Below, in pieces: positions 36,955-45,917 of a stretch of 64,000 bases of DNA. Under the pieces are notes generated by a model. The model did no database searches. It had not been told where the DNA came from and worked only from the letters and a program-made list of their open reading frames with translations. The stretch comes from Haoranjiania flava (GTDB taxonomy: Bacteria; Bacteroidota; Bacteroidia; Chitinophagales; Chitinophagaceae), in contig NZ_JAOTPL010000007.1 in NCBI RefSeq assembly GCF_025631005.1, positions 62,001-126,000 of the forward strand, read 5' to 3'. The position numbers were made by a program, and so were the translations under genes. Numbering within the stretch: the first letter of the stretch is position 1; each line of letters starts with the position of its first letter.

Positions 36955-38290
36955 CCGTGGTACCGGTATAATTTTGTGGCGTGATTGATTTTAATTCATT
37001 TTTCAATTCATCCGGGATCTTAAGCTTGCCGATAAATCTGTGGATATCTTTTTTGGTGATGGCAGCCTTGCCCCTGGTAAGATCCTTTAAAGCTTCGTAA
37101 GGATTGGGATATTTCTCACGGCGCAAAACAGTCTGCACGGCTTCTGCTACCACGGCCCAGTTGTTCTCGAGGTCAGCATGGATCGCTGCTTCGTTCAGCA
37201 ACAATTTTCCAAGTCCTTTTTCAATGGAACGTATTGCAATAAGTGTATGCGCTACGGGCACGCCGATATTTCTCAACACCGTTGAATCGGTAAGATCACG
37301 CTGTAGCCTGCTGATGGGCAGTTTGGCTGAAAGATGCTCCAACAGAGCGTTTGCGATGCCCAGGTTGCCCTCTGCATTCTCAAAATCTATCGGGTTTACT
37401 TTATGCGGCATAGCAGATGAACCCACCTCGCCCTGCTTTGTTTTTTGTTTAAAATATTCCATGGAAATGTAAGTCCACACATCCCTGCAGAGGTCAATCA
37501 GTATATTATTTACACGTTTGATGGCGTCAAAATAAGCAGCAAAATTATCGTAATGTTCAATCTGTGTGGTAAACTGCATGCGCTGCAGACCTAAATGTTC
37601 TTCCACGAATTCATTGCCCATTTTCACCCAGTCTTTTGCCGGAAAAGCAACTACATGCGCGTTAAAGTTGCCGGTAGCGCCGCCAAACTTAGCCGCATTC
37701 GGTATAACCGACAATAAATTTACCTGGTTAGCGATACGCTCTACAAACACCATGAACTCTTTTCCGAGGATAGTGGGAGATGCAGGCTGGCCGTGGGTTT
37801 TGGCAAGCATAGATATGCCTTTCCATTCTTTTGCTTTCTCATGCAAAGCATTCTGCAGGTTAATGATTGCCGGCAAATATTCCAGCTCCATACAATCTTT
37901 CCAGCTCAGCGGCACGGCTGTGTTGTTGATGTCCTGTGAAGTAAGGCCAAAGTGTATCCATTCTTTTATTTCACCTGCATTTAATTTATCCAGCTCTTCT
38001 TTCAGAAAATATTCTACGGCCTTTACATCGTGGTTGGTAACAGCTTCTATATCTTTAACACGTTGTGCATATTCGGGAGAAAACTCTTCAACAATTGTAT
38101 TTAAGCCGGAACGTACGCTATTGTTCACGTTGAAGAACTTCTTATCTGCCAGGAAGAGGAAATACGCAACTTCTACCTGCACCCTGTACCTGATCAATGC
38201 AAACTCTGAAAAATATAGATCCAACTGTGATACCTGTTTCCTGTACCTTCCGTCAATGGGTGAAATAGCGGTCAACGTATTTAATTCCAT
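36944..38290 (-). CDS. purB: Adenylosuccinate lyase
   Basis: The 448-aa protein begins MELNTLTAISPIDGRYR, typical of the E. coli-type PurB. It carries the fumarase/aspartase-superfamily signature at SSAMPHKVNPIDFENAEGN with the catalytic serine in the flexible loop, plus TSQDINNTA and KTHGQPASPT. It performs two steps of purine synthesis, releasing fumarate. It is convergent with lpxB and divergent from mqnA. Confidence 0.97.
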   Translation of the reverse strand: MELNTLTAISPIDGRYRKQVSQLDLYFSEFALIRYRVQVEVAYFLFLADKKFFNVNNSVRSGLNTIVEEFSPEYAQRVKDIEAVTNHDVKAVEYFLKEELDKLNAGEIKEWIHFGLTSQDINNTAVPLSWKDCMELEYLPAIINLQNALHEKAKEWKGISMLAKTHGQPASPTILGKEFMVFVERIANQVNLLSVIPNAAKFGGATGNFNAHVVAFPAKDWVKMGNEFVEEHLGLQRMQFTTQIEHYDNFAAYFDAIKRVNNILIDLCRDVWTYISMEYFKQKTKQGEVGSSAMPHKVNPIDFENAEGNLGIANALLEHLSAKLPISRLQRDLTDSTVLRNIGVPVAHTLIAIRSIEKGLGKLLLNEAAIHADLENNWAVVAEAVQTVLRREKYPNPYEALKDLTRGKAAITKKDIHRFIGKLKIPDELKNELKSITPQNYTGTTAKY

Positions 38291-38373
38291 AAAGAAAAAT
38301 TATGATGCAATTGAAAAATACTTATCCTTTTAATTGCTGATTATTGTTTATTTTCGAGCAAATTTAATTTATT

Positions 38374-39126
38374 TTGGATAAGATAAGAGTAGCAGCTGTA
38401 AGTTATTTGAATTCCAAGCCATTGCTTTACGGAATTAAGAGATCGCCTGAACTTTTATCTCAGATAATATTGACAGAAGATTACCCTAAGAAAATCGGCG
38501 AAATGCTGGTCAGCGGCGAAGCCGATGTGGGGCTGATACCTGTGGCTTTTATTCCCCTTATACCCCATTGGCAGATAGTTTCAGACTATTGCATTGGCTC
38601 TGTGGGCAAGGTGGAAACCGTATCTTTATTCAGCGATGTACCCGTGGATAAAATTGAAAAAGTATTACTTGATTACCAGAGTTTTTCTTCCGTGAACCTT
38701 TGCCGGGTATTATTTAAAAACCACTGGAAAAAGGAGGTGGTTTTTGAAAATGCAACTGCTGGTTATATCCAGCAAATCAGCGGTACTACAGCAGGTGTAA
38801 TCATTGGCGACAGGGTGTTTGAACAAAAAGCATCTGCAAACTGCCAGCCTTATATTTATGACCTTGCTGAAGAATGGACAAAGTTTACCAAGCTGCCCTT
38901 TATGATGGCTGCATGGATCGCCAATAAAAAATTGCCCGAAGACTTTACAAAGCTTTTTAACGAAGCTAATAAAACCGGCCTGGAAAATATTGATGCCGTC
39001 ATCGCTGAAAACCCTTACCCGCTCTACGATCTGAAAAAATATTTCATGGAAGATATCAGCTATGAGATCACCGGAGACAAGCTGAAAGCCATGCAACTTT
39101 TTATTACTTTAATGCAAGAACTATAA
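38374..39126 (+). CDS. mqnA: Chorismate dehydratase of the futalosine menaquinone pathway
   Basis: The 250-aa protein reads DKIRVAAVSYLNSKPLLYGI, the standard MqnA N-terminus, with GEADVGLIPVAF, YQSFSSVNLCR, ATAGYIQQISGTTAGVIIGD and WTKFTKLPFMMAAW. It turns chorismate into 3-enolpyruvylbenzoate. The start is a TTG at 38374: a TAA lies three codons upstream and no ATG precedes the conserved part. A 4-membrane-segment protein follows after 8 bp. Confidence 0.93.
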   Translation: MDKIRVAAVSYLNSKPLLYGIKRSPELLSQIILTEDYPKKIGEMLVSGEADVGLIPVAFIPLIPHWQIVSDYCIGSVGKVETVSLFSDVPVDKIEKVLLDYQSFSSVNLCRVLFKNHWKKEVVFENATAGYIQQISGTTAGVIIGDRVFEQKASANCQPYIYDLAEEWTKFTKLPFMMAAWIANKKLPEDFTKLFNEANKTGLENIDAVIAENPYPLYDLKKYFMEDISYEITGDKLKAMQLFITLMQEL

Positions 39127-39134
39127 TACTATTT

Positions 39135-39641
39135 ATGCAACGCGCGAAAATATATACCATCTTAACTTATATACTCATACCCTGCTCATTCCTGATACTG
39201 TTTTTTGCTTTTTTTGCGTTGCTGATGACATTAAGCGCACCGCAAATGATTATCATCGCGTTCCTGCTGTTTTGTGTGGTTATTTATACTTTTAAGTCGT
39301 CTAAATTTTTCCTGTACAATGTCAGGAAGGAACAACCGGCAAAAGAAGCAGACAAAGCATGGATACGCATCAACGGCTTCATCACCCTTTTCTTTGCTTT
39401 ACAATTATTGCTGAGCGGTATTACAGCGCTCTCCGACCCCGAAACTATTGCTAAAAGCATCGCAATGCTGCAAGCATCCATTCCTTCAGACCAGCTTGCC
39501 CAGATGCCAGGCACTGCTGTCCTGGCGCAGGCTATCAAAGGCATGTCTGTTGTTTTTATTATTTATGGCGTATTACAATCGTTGCATGTTTTAATGGGCT
39601 TGCCGATCCTGAGAAAGTACAGCTACCTTTTTTCAGAGTAA
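39135..39641 (+). CDS. Membrane protein of unknown function, four TM segments
   Basis: The 168-aa protein has predicted membrane segments at about residues 8-30, 36-54, 80-98 and 135-155, with a charged loop YNVRKEQPAKEADKAWIR in between. I do not recognise the family. It follows mqnA by 8 bp and precedes the helicase gene, so it may be translated from the mqnA mRNA. Confidence 0.75.
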   Translation: MQRAKIYTILTYILIPCSFLILFFAFFALLMTLSAPQMIIIAFLLFCVVIYTFKSSKFFLYNVRKEQPAKEADKAWIRINGFITLFFALQLLLSGITALSDPETIAKSIAMLQASIPSDQLAQMPGTAVLAQAIKGMSVVFIIYGVLQSLHVLMGLPILRKYSYLFSE

Positions 39642-39739
39642 TTGCCGCACTGCATGTTATTTAATCACAAATAACTATATTTATATTGCCTGATCCCGGA
39701 ATCAAAGGCATGAACAGCATCATTTACACTCAGAATACT

Positions 39740-41056
39740 ATGAACAGAAAAGATATCAGCAGTTACCTGCAACCATTGAAAATAAAGGGCTTGAACGAAA
39801 TGCAGCAGGCAACGCTGGAAGCATATTCCAGGCACGATGATATTATGCTATTGTCAGATACAGGCTCCGGCAAAACACTTGCCTATCTTTTACCCATTGT
39901 ACAAAGTTTACAAGACATTGCAGGCACGCAGGCCATGATCGTAGCGCCATCCAGGGAGCTGGCACAACAAATAGAAACTGTTTTCAGGCAAATGCAGACC
40001 GGCTATAAAATCACCTGCTGTTACGGCGGGCACAAAAGAGAGATAGAAGAGAATAACCTGCTCGAAGCCCCGGCGGTGATTGTAGGTACGCCGGGAAGGC
40101 TGGGCGATCATATCAGGCGTGGAAACATAGAAGTGAACGGCATCAGTATGCTGTTGCTGGATGAATTTGATAAAACGCTTGAATCCGGCTTTACAGAAGA
40201 AGTAAAATTCATTGCAGAATCACTCAAAAATGTGCAGAAACGTATGCTTGTCTCCGCTACAGAATCGGCTGATATACCGGAGTTTATCAGGCTAAAGCAT
40301 CCCGCAATCATCAATTTCCTCAGCGCTGAAAAAGAGGAAAACAAACTGCTGCTGCACTATGTGCATACCGATGATAAAGATAAAATAGATACGCTTTACC
40401 GCCTGCTATGCCTTATCGGCAACCGTGCAGCCATTATTTTTTGCAACCACAGGGATGCGGTAAAAAGGGTAAGCGATCATTTAAAAGAAAGAGGTATACT
40501 AAATGTATACTATCACGGCGCCATGGAACAAACCGACCGCGATAGTGCACTCGCCAAATTCAGGAACGGAAGCGTGAATTTCCTGGTAACTACAGACATA
40601 GCTTCCCGGGGGCTTGACATTGCCAATATCCGCTACATTGTGCATTATCACTTGCCTGCAACGGAAGAAGTGTTTACACACCGCAACGGCAGAACGGCCC
40701 GCATGGATGCCAGCGGCAGTGTAGTGCTCATGAAAGGGCCCGATGAAAATATACCTGCATACATTGAAACGGCCATAACCGAATTGCAGTTGCCTGAAGA
40801 ATGCAAACTGCCCCCAAAGCCAGACTGGGTAACGCTTTTTATGCCGCTGGGAAAGAAAGACAAGGTAAATAAGATAGATATTGTGGGCTTTCTGTTGCAA
40901 AAAGCCAACCTGAAAAAAGAAGATGTGGGACTGATAGAGGTGAAAGATTTTCATTCTTTTTTTGCCATAAGAAGAGCAAAAACGAAATCCGTATTTCATT
41001 TATTGAAAGATGAGCGTATAAAAAATAAAAAAGCTAAGATCAGCATAGCCAAATAG
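39740..41056 (+). CDS. DEAD-box-type RNA helicase, DbpA-like
   Basis: The 438-aa protein starts at MNRKDISSYLQPLKIKGLNEMQ (Q motif). It has SDTGSGKT (motif I), PSRELAQQ (Ia), GTPGRL (Ib), LLLDEFD (motif II, DEFD instead of DEAD), SATES (III), TTDIASRGLDI (V) and HRNGRTARM (VI). The C-terminus (PLGKKDKVNKIDIVGFLL ... FFAIRR) fits the DbpA RNA-binding domain, which targets 23S rRNA in E. coli. A ribosome-assembly role is likely. Starts at 39686 (TTG) and 39710 (ATG) are possible but lack conservation. Confidence 0.92.
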   Translation: MNRKDISSYLQPLKIKGLNEMQQATLEAYSRHDDIMLLSDTGSGKTLAYLLPIVQSLQDIAGTQAMIVAPSRELAQQIETVFRQMQTGYKITCCYGGHKREIEENNLLEAPAVIVGTPGRLGDHIRRGNIEVNGISMLLLDEFDKTLESGFTEEVKFIAESLKNVQKRMLVSATESADIPEFIRLKHPAIINFLSAEKEENKLLLHYVHTDDKDKIDTLYRLLCLIGNRAAIIFCNHRDAVKRVSDHLKERGILNVYYHGAMEQTDRDSALAKFRNGSVNFLVTTDIASRGLDIANIRYIVHYHLPATEEVFTHRNGRTARMDASGSVVLMKGPDENIPAYIETAITELQLPEECKLPPKPDWVTLFMPLGKKDKVNKIDIVGFLLQKANLKKEDVGLIEVKDFHSFFAIRRAKTKSVFHLLKDERIKNKKAKISIAK

Positions 41057-41143
41057 CAGATCAATATTGATTTTTTCTTACAATTATTATTTGGGTGGTA
41101 GGTATTTAATAGTTAAATTTATTGGGTACTAAACTATCAACAG

Positions 41144-43120
41144 ATGTCTCCTAAAAATTACGAAGAGCTATTCTTTGTAGATACTTCAAAGAATGTGTGG
41201 AACTATTCCCTGTTTACAGAAGAAGATATCCGTAACTTCCAGCATGGAACGCATTATAGTTTATATAAAGTTTTGGGGAATAAATATATCAAAGTGCTCA
41301 ACACCTACGGCACCTACTTCGCTGTATGGGCGCCTAACGCAAAATTCGTCAGTGTAAAAGGCAATTTTAATGATTGGGACAATGACTCCCACCCGCTGAA
41401 TGTAAGGCATGACGGCTCGGGCATCTGGGAAGGTTTTATACCCTACCTCAATACCGGTGAGGTGTATAAATATTACATCATCGGCGCTAATGACCTGAAT
41501 AAAGATAAAGGTGATCCGTTTGCCAACTATTGGGAAAGGAGGCCGCTGACAGCTTCTGTTACCTGGGACCTGCAATATAAATGGAAAGATAAGTTGTGGA
41601 TGAAAAACCGCGCCAGCCACAACAGCCTGGACGCGCCCATCTCTATTTACGAAGTGCACCTGGCCAGCTGGGCAAGGCCAGACAAATACAATGAAGAATC
41701 TTACCACACCTATGAGAAGATCACTCAACTGCTTGTACCCTATGTGAAAGAGATGGGCTTTACACATGTGGAGTTTATGCCTGTGATGGAGCATCCGTAT
41801 GATGGCAGCTGGGGGTACCAGGGTACAGGTTTTTTTGCACCTACCAGCCGCTTCGGAGACCCGCAGGGCTTTATGCGTTTAATAGATGCTTTTCACAAAG
41901 AAAAAATAGGCGTGATCCTGGATTGGGTGCCTTCCCACTTTCCCTACGATGCGCATGGGCTTTATATGTTCGATGGTGAACATACGTATGAGTATGCCGA
42001 TATGCGCAAAGGCTTTCACCCCGACTGGAACTCCTATGTATTCAACTATTCGCGCAATGAAGTGAAATCTTTTTTGATCAGCAGTGCGCGCTTCTGGTTT
42101 GATGTGTTTCATGTAGACGGACTCCGGGTAGACGCTGTAAGCTCCATACTCAAGCTCGATTACAGCCGCAAAGATGGCGAATGGGAGCCGAATGCCTACG
42201 GCGGCAACGGCAACATAGAAGCCATCGCCTTCATCAAAGACCTGAACCGCACTATCTACCGCGATTTCCCGGATGTGCAGATGATAGCGGAAGAATCCAC
42301 CGACTGGCCGATGACCACCGCCCCTACCGACATCGGAGGCCTGGGCTTTGGCATGAAATGGATGATGGGATGGATGCACGATACCATTAATTATTTTAAA
42401 AAAGACCCCTACTTCAGGCAATACATGCAAAACGATTTTACGTTTAGCATGATGTATTATTATGATGAGAATTTTCTATTGCCACTGAGCCATGATGAAG
42501 TGGTGCACGGCAAAAGCCCGATGCTGTATAAGATGGCCGGCGATGAATGGCAACGTTTCGCTAACCTGCGCCTGCTGTACAGTTATATGTATACCCATCC
42601 CGGCGCAAAACTATTGTTTATGGGCAATGAGTTTGGCGCCACACAGGAATGGGATTATAAATCAGAACTGCAATGGGACCTGTTGTTCTGGCCGAGCCAT
42701 GTAGGCATGAAAAAGTGCGTGCAGGATCTGAACAGTTTATTAAGAAAGGAGCCGGGGCTATATGCAAAACAGTTTTCAAAACAAGGTTTTGAATGGGTAG
42801 ACCTTAACCATCGGGCAGAATCTGTACTGGTATTTAAAAGAAAAGGATTAAAGGCAGAAGATGACCTGCTGGTGATCTTAAACATGACGCCTGTACCGCG
42901 CTGGGACTGGGTTGTTGAGACCTATGCTACGCACAAATGGAAGGAAATATTCAACAGCGACAGTAAAGAATACTGGGGGGCTGGTGATGTGTATAATGTA
43001 GACATTCATTCTGAAATAATAGATAGAGAAAATAATATCTGTAAAATAAAAGTGCACCTGCCGCCATTGGGTGCAATCGTATTAAAACAAACAAATGAAA
43101 AAGCAACTGTGGATTTATAA
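41144..43120 (+). CDS. glgB: 1,4-alpha-glucan branching enzyme
   Basis: The 658-aa protein has an N-terminal CBM48 domain (YFAVWAPNAKFVSVKGNFNDW), then a GH13 catalytic barrel with EVHLASW, HVEFMPVMEHPYDGSWGYQ, VDGLRVDAVSSIL (nucleophile Asp), IAEESTDWP (Glu) and LPLSHDEVVHGK (Asp of the third acid region), and an all-beta C-terminus. It makes the alpha-1,6 branches of glycogen. The following cyclophilin gene overlaps its 3' end by 26 bp. Confidence 0.96.
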   Translation: MSPKNYEELFFVDTSKNVWNYSLFTEEDIRNFQHGTHYSLYKVLGNKYIKVLNTYGTYFAVWAPNAKFVSVKGNFNDWDNDSHPLNVRHDGSGIWEGFIPYLNTGEVYKYYIIGANDLNKDKGDPFANYWERRPLTASVTWDLQYKWKDKLWMKNRASHNSLDAPISIYEVHLASWARPDKYNEESYHTYEKITQLLVPYVKEMGFTHVEFMPVMEHPYDGSWGYQGTGFFAPTSRFGDPQGFMRLIDAFHKEKIGVILDWVPSHFPYDAHGLYMFDGEHTYEYADMRKGFHPDWNSYVFNYSRNEVKSFLISSARFWFDVFHVDGLRVDAVSSILKLDYSRKDGEWEPNAYGGNGNIEAIAFIKDLNRTIYRDFPDVQMIAEESTDWPMTTAPTDIGGLGFGMKWMMGWMHDTINYFKKDPYFRQYMQNDFTFSMMYYYDENFLLPLSHDEVVHGKSPMLYKMAGDEWQRFANLRLLYSYMYTHPGAKLLFMGNEFGATQEWDYKSELQWDLLFWPSHVGMKKCVQDLNSLLRKEPGLYAKQFSKQGFEWVDLNHRAESVLVFKRKGLKAEDDLLVILNMTPVPRWDWVVETYATHKWKEIFNSDSKEYWGAGDVYNVDIHSEIIDRENNICKIKVHLPPLGAIVLKQTNEKATVDL

Positions 43121-43697
43121 AATTTCATTCTTCGTAGTTATTACTTTTTTACTTGCCTGCGGTGGCAGCAATTCCGGCAACCCGGTTATTGAGATTAAAA
43201 CTTCATTAGGCGCTGTGTATGTGGAATTGTATCCTGAAAAAGCGCCGCAGACCTGTGCTGCATTCCTGAGCTATGTAGATGAAGGCATATTTGATAACAG
43301 CAGCTTCTACCGTGTACTGAATAAAGAAAACCAGCCTTCCGATGCTTCCAAATCTGAACTGATACAGGGAGGAATCTGGGAAAGCAATTCCGCTAAAGCT
43401 CAATCACTGCCCGGCATTCCGCATGAAGGCACAAATATTACCGGCATACTGCATAAGCGCGGCGCCATTTCTATGGCCAGGCAAGACACCGGCACAGCCA
43501 CCTCTGAATTTTTCATCCTCGTTGATGACGATCCTGCCTATGATTATGGCGGCGATGCGAACCCCGACAAACAAGGGTATGCAGCGTTCGGCAAAGTGAT
43601 CAAAGGCATGAACGTGGTAAATAAAATTTACAATCAACCCGCCAACGGGCAACGCTTTCAAAGGCCTATACCGATTTATAAGATTAGGAGAGATTAG
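43095..43697 (+). CDS. Peptidyl-prolyl cis-trans isomerase, cyclophilin type, lipoprotein
   Basis: The 200-aa protein has a lipoprotein signal peptide (MKKQLWIYKISFF... LLACGG, lipobox LLAC), so it is probably anchored in the periplasm or outer membrane. The cyclophilin domain shows IEIKTSLGAVYVELYPEKAP, FYRVLN, LIQGG, GAISMARQDTGTATSEFFI and GYAAFGKVIKGMNVV. It helps fold envelope proteins. It overlaps glgB by 26 bp. Confidence 0.95.
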   Translation: MKKQLWIYKISFFVVITFLLACGGSNSGNPVIEIKTSLGAVYVELYPEKAPQTCAAFLSYVDEGIFDNSSFYRVLNKENQPSDASKSELIQGGIWESNSAKAQSLPGIPHEGTNITGILHKRGAISMARQDTGTATSEFFILVDDDPAYDYGGDANPDKQGYAAFGKVIKGMNVVNKIYNQPANGQRFQRPIPIYKIRRD

Positions 43698-43855
43698 GTT
43701 TTCAGATCTTGCGCCTATAATTTATAAAAAATCATTAAAAGTTAGTGCCCACCCACATCAGCGGTAAAATTTAACGCGTCTGACAATAAGATTTTTGCCA
43801 TACTTTAAGCTCAATAATGCCTTTAATATTACCAGAAGAAGCTATTTCATGATAG

Positions 43856-44367
43856 CTAATTAAAAAACTTCCTGGGTAGGCGGAAACGACCTTCAGTGAT
43901 TGTAAAACTATTATCTTCAGGAATAAGATTTCCTTTAAAATATCCTGTTAAAGTCGTTGAAGTTTCCTCAGTAATTTCATTTCATCAATGCTACAGGCAC
44001 GGCCTTTCGTTTCGCCAGCGCCACATGATATAATCCAGACTCCATTTTTTGCGTAATACATGCCTCGCACATCAAACTTCGTGTAAGGTTTAATTGCTAA
44101 GCTGTCGGAACCATACCTAATTTGAGTAGCATCAATCTGTATGCTAAATTCTTCAGTGCTGTCTCTATTAAAACAAAAGAATCCACCACTTCTTGAAGAA
44201 GTGCTGGGGTAATAAGCCTCTGTAGCAACTAGCCCACGTGAATAATTTACCCAAGACCCATTTTTCTTTAGCTCGAAATAAAAGCCCGATTTATCAATTT
44301 CTTTATTATCACAGCCTGCTATTGCGGTGAAAAAAAGCAGTGCCAAAGCAAAAGAAGTTAGTTTCAT
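43856..44367 (-). pseudogene. Small lipoprotein gene, probably frameshifted
   Basis: The in-frame protein (139 aa, 44367 to 43948) has a signal peptide with lipobox IAGC and reads SGFYFELKKNGSWVNYSRG, then ends KLLRKLQRL. In the other frame the sequence continues past that stop as EETSTTLTGYFKGNLI and ITEGRFRLPRKFFN to a TAG at 43856-43858. That continuation reads like the natural C-terminus of Bacteroidota lipoproteins of this kind. Either the gene is broken by a -1 shift near 43975-43985 or there is a sequence error. I do not recognise a family name. The gene stands alone. Confidence 0.55.
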
Positions 44368-44594
44368 AACTTATTTCATTTTATATAAAATTAGAAATTG
44401 ATATTATAAAAAACAAATTATTTGGATAATAATAAATAGGTTAATTAAATAATCAATTGATTCAATATTTATATGTCATGCCGGCGTTGATAGCTGTCGC
44501 TTTCATTATTGCATGCAGATAAAAGCGGTGCTATGAACAACAATAAAAGATTAAGATTAGCATAATGATGGAACAAAAATTTTTCCACAAAAAA

Positions 44595-44615
44595 AACCGC
44601 ATCATCAATGCGGTT
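44595..44615 (-). terminator. Rho-independent terminator after the DUF3098 gene
   Basis: AACCGCAT and ATGCGGTT form an 8-bp stem with a 5-nt loop. On the minus strand it is followed by eight T. It lies 25 bp past the stop codon of the DUF3098 gene and ends the ftsX operon. Confidence 0.85.
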
Positions 44616-44640
44616 AAGAATAATATTATGTAGGGAAATC

Positions 44641-44919
44641 TTATCTTTTTTCTCTCCAGAAAATGCCTACGATCTCTATGGCAAAACCCAGCAGTATCAC
44701 AATCGGCGCCAGGGTAATTCTCCTGAAACCATATACCAGTTCGTTGTTAAACACATTAGGATCGGGGTTCTTGCCGCCGGACATCAGCAACATGCCAATG
44801 GCAATCACCACAAGCCCAGCTATCATGATCCGTATATTCTGCCTTCCGAAAAGAGGCTGTAACAGCGAACGGTTTGCTTTAACTTTGGCTTCGGTAACGG
44901 GTTTTCTTGTTGTTGACAT
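44641..44919 (-). CDS. DUF3098 small membrane protein
   Basis: The 92-aa protein starts at MSTTRKPVTEAKVKANRSL (the longer frame opens with TTG). It has two membrane segments (about 29-45 and 67-83), with GRQNIRIMIAGLVVIAIGM and LAPIVILLGFAIEIVGIF. This is the layout of DUF3098, a Bacteroidota family found next to ftsX. It lies 23 bp after ftsX and is probably linked to cell division or envelope work, but its function is unknown. Confidence 0.85.
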   Translation of the reverse strand: MSTTRKPVTEAKVKANRSLLQPLFGRQNIRIMIAGLVVIAIGMLLMSGGKNPDPNVFNNELVYGFRRITLAPIVILLGFAIEIVGIFWREKR

Positions 44920-44942
44920 ACGTATGATTTTAAACAGCAAAT

Positions 44943-45818
44943 TTAATATAAATTTTCAATTCTCGACTTCAGGTATTTTACCACGCTCCTGCTGGTGCTG
45001 ATCCAAGAGATCATCACCCCCAAAATGATGATGGCTGCATATAACGCAATGGTAAGGTTTCTGTCTTCAATCATTTTTAATTGCGGCAGCTGCCTGTATG
45101 CCCACTGCGTTATCAGGAATAGACCCACGCACGCGATCACTGCGCTGATGAGTCCGTTGAGAATGGCTCGCGTAACCATAGGGCGTGTAATAAAGCTGCG
45201 CGTAGCGCCTACCATCTGCATGGTTTTTATCAGGAAACGGTTGCTGTACATGGTAAGCCTGATGGTATTGTCAATACTTACCACAACAATCACAATAAGC
45301 ACAATAGCGATCACCAGGAATATAAGCCCGAGCTGCGTAGCCTTTTCATTCACGGAAGAAACCAGCACCTGCGGGTACACCAGGTCGGTGATCTGTGTAC
45401 TGAACCTTTCTTTAATGCCACTGCTGATCATTTGCAGGCTGTCTTTATTTACATAGCGCTCTTTTGCACTGAAATCAATACTTTCAGGAAGCGGGTTGTA
45501 ATCAAGTATCTGGTCCCATTCTTCATTATTATCCCTGTTCCATATTTCCTTTGCCCTGGCTTTGTCTATATATACTACATCTTTAGCGTATGGCTGCGCC
45601 TTGATATAATTCATGATCAGGTTAATGGAGTCTTTATTTTCAGTCTGAAGGTAGGCGCTTACACGAATATCTTCTTTCATCTTATTGCCCATTTGTTTCA
45701 GGTTCAGAAACAGCAGGCCCATTATTCCCAGTATCAGCAATACCAGCGAAATGCCTACAATGCTGAACAAAGCATTCATCCGCCGGCTCTTGGTCCTAGT
45801 TTTTATTTTTTCTTCCAT
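44943..45818 (-). CDS. ftsX: Cell-division ABC transporter permease FtsX
   Basis: The 291-aa protein has a cytoplasmic N-terminus rich in Lys/Arg, a membrane segment at about 18-38, a periplasmic domain (VSAYLQTENKDSINLIMNYI, then KDVVYIDKARAKEIW) and three more segments (about 165-185, 220-240, 260-280). TMYSNRFLIKTMQMVGATRSFI is the FtsX signature. With FtsE it activates peptidoglycan hydrolases at the septum; ftsE is not in this window. Confidence 0.95.
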   Translation of the reverse strand: MEEKIKTRTKSRRMNALFSIVGISLVLLILGIMGLLFLNLKQMGNKMKEDIRVSAYLQTENKDSINLIMNYIKAQPYAKDVVYIDKARAKEIWNRDNNEEWDQILDYNPLPESIDFSAKERYVNKDSLQMISSGIKERFSTQITDLVYPQVLVSSVNEKATQLGLIFLVIAIVLIVIVVVSIDNTIRLTMYSNRFLIKTMQMVGATRSFITRPMVTRAILNGLISAVIACVGLFLITQWAYRQLPQLKMIEDRNLTIALYAAIIILGVMISWISTSRSVVKYLKSRIENLY

Positions 45819-45917
45819 AATACTACTTAATCAGGGCAAATTTAATGTTTACATCCCAATGACGTACATTTGCTCATAAAATTTTTAATACCATATATTT
45901 AAAGTTTGTACAATAAA

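Noticed and set aside
37566..38333. 255-codon frame antisense to purB
   Set aside because: It is a shadow of the conserved purB gene and has no domain of its own.
41050..41090. Terminator after the DbpA-like helicase
   Set aside because: ATCAATATTGAT before a T-run is palindromic but too short and AT-rich, with no loop, to call a terminator.
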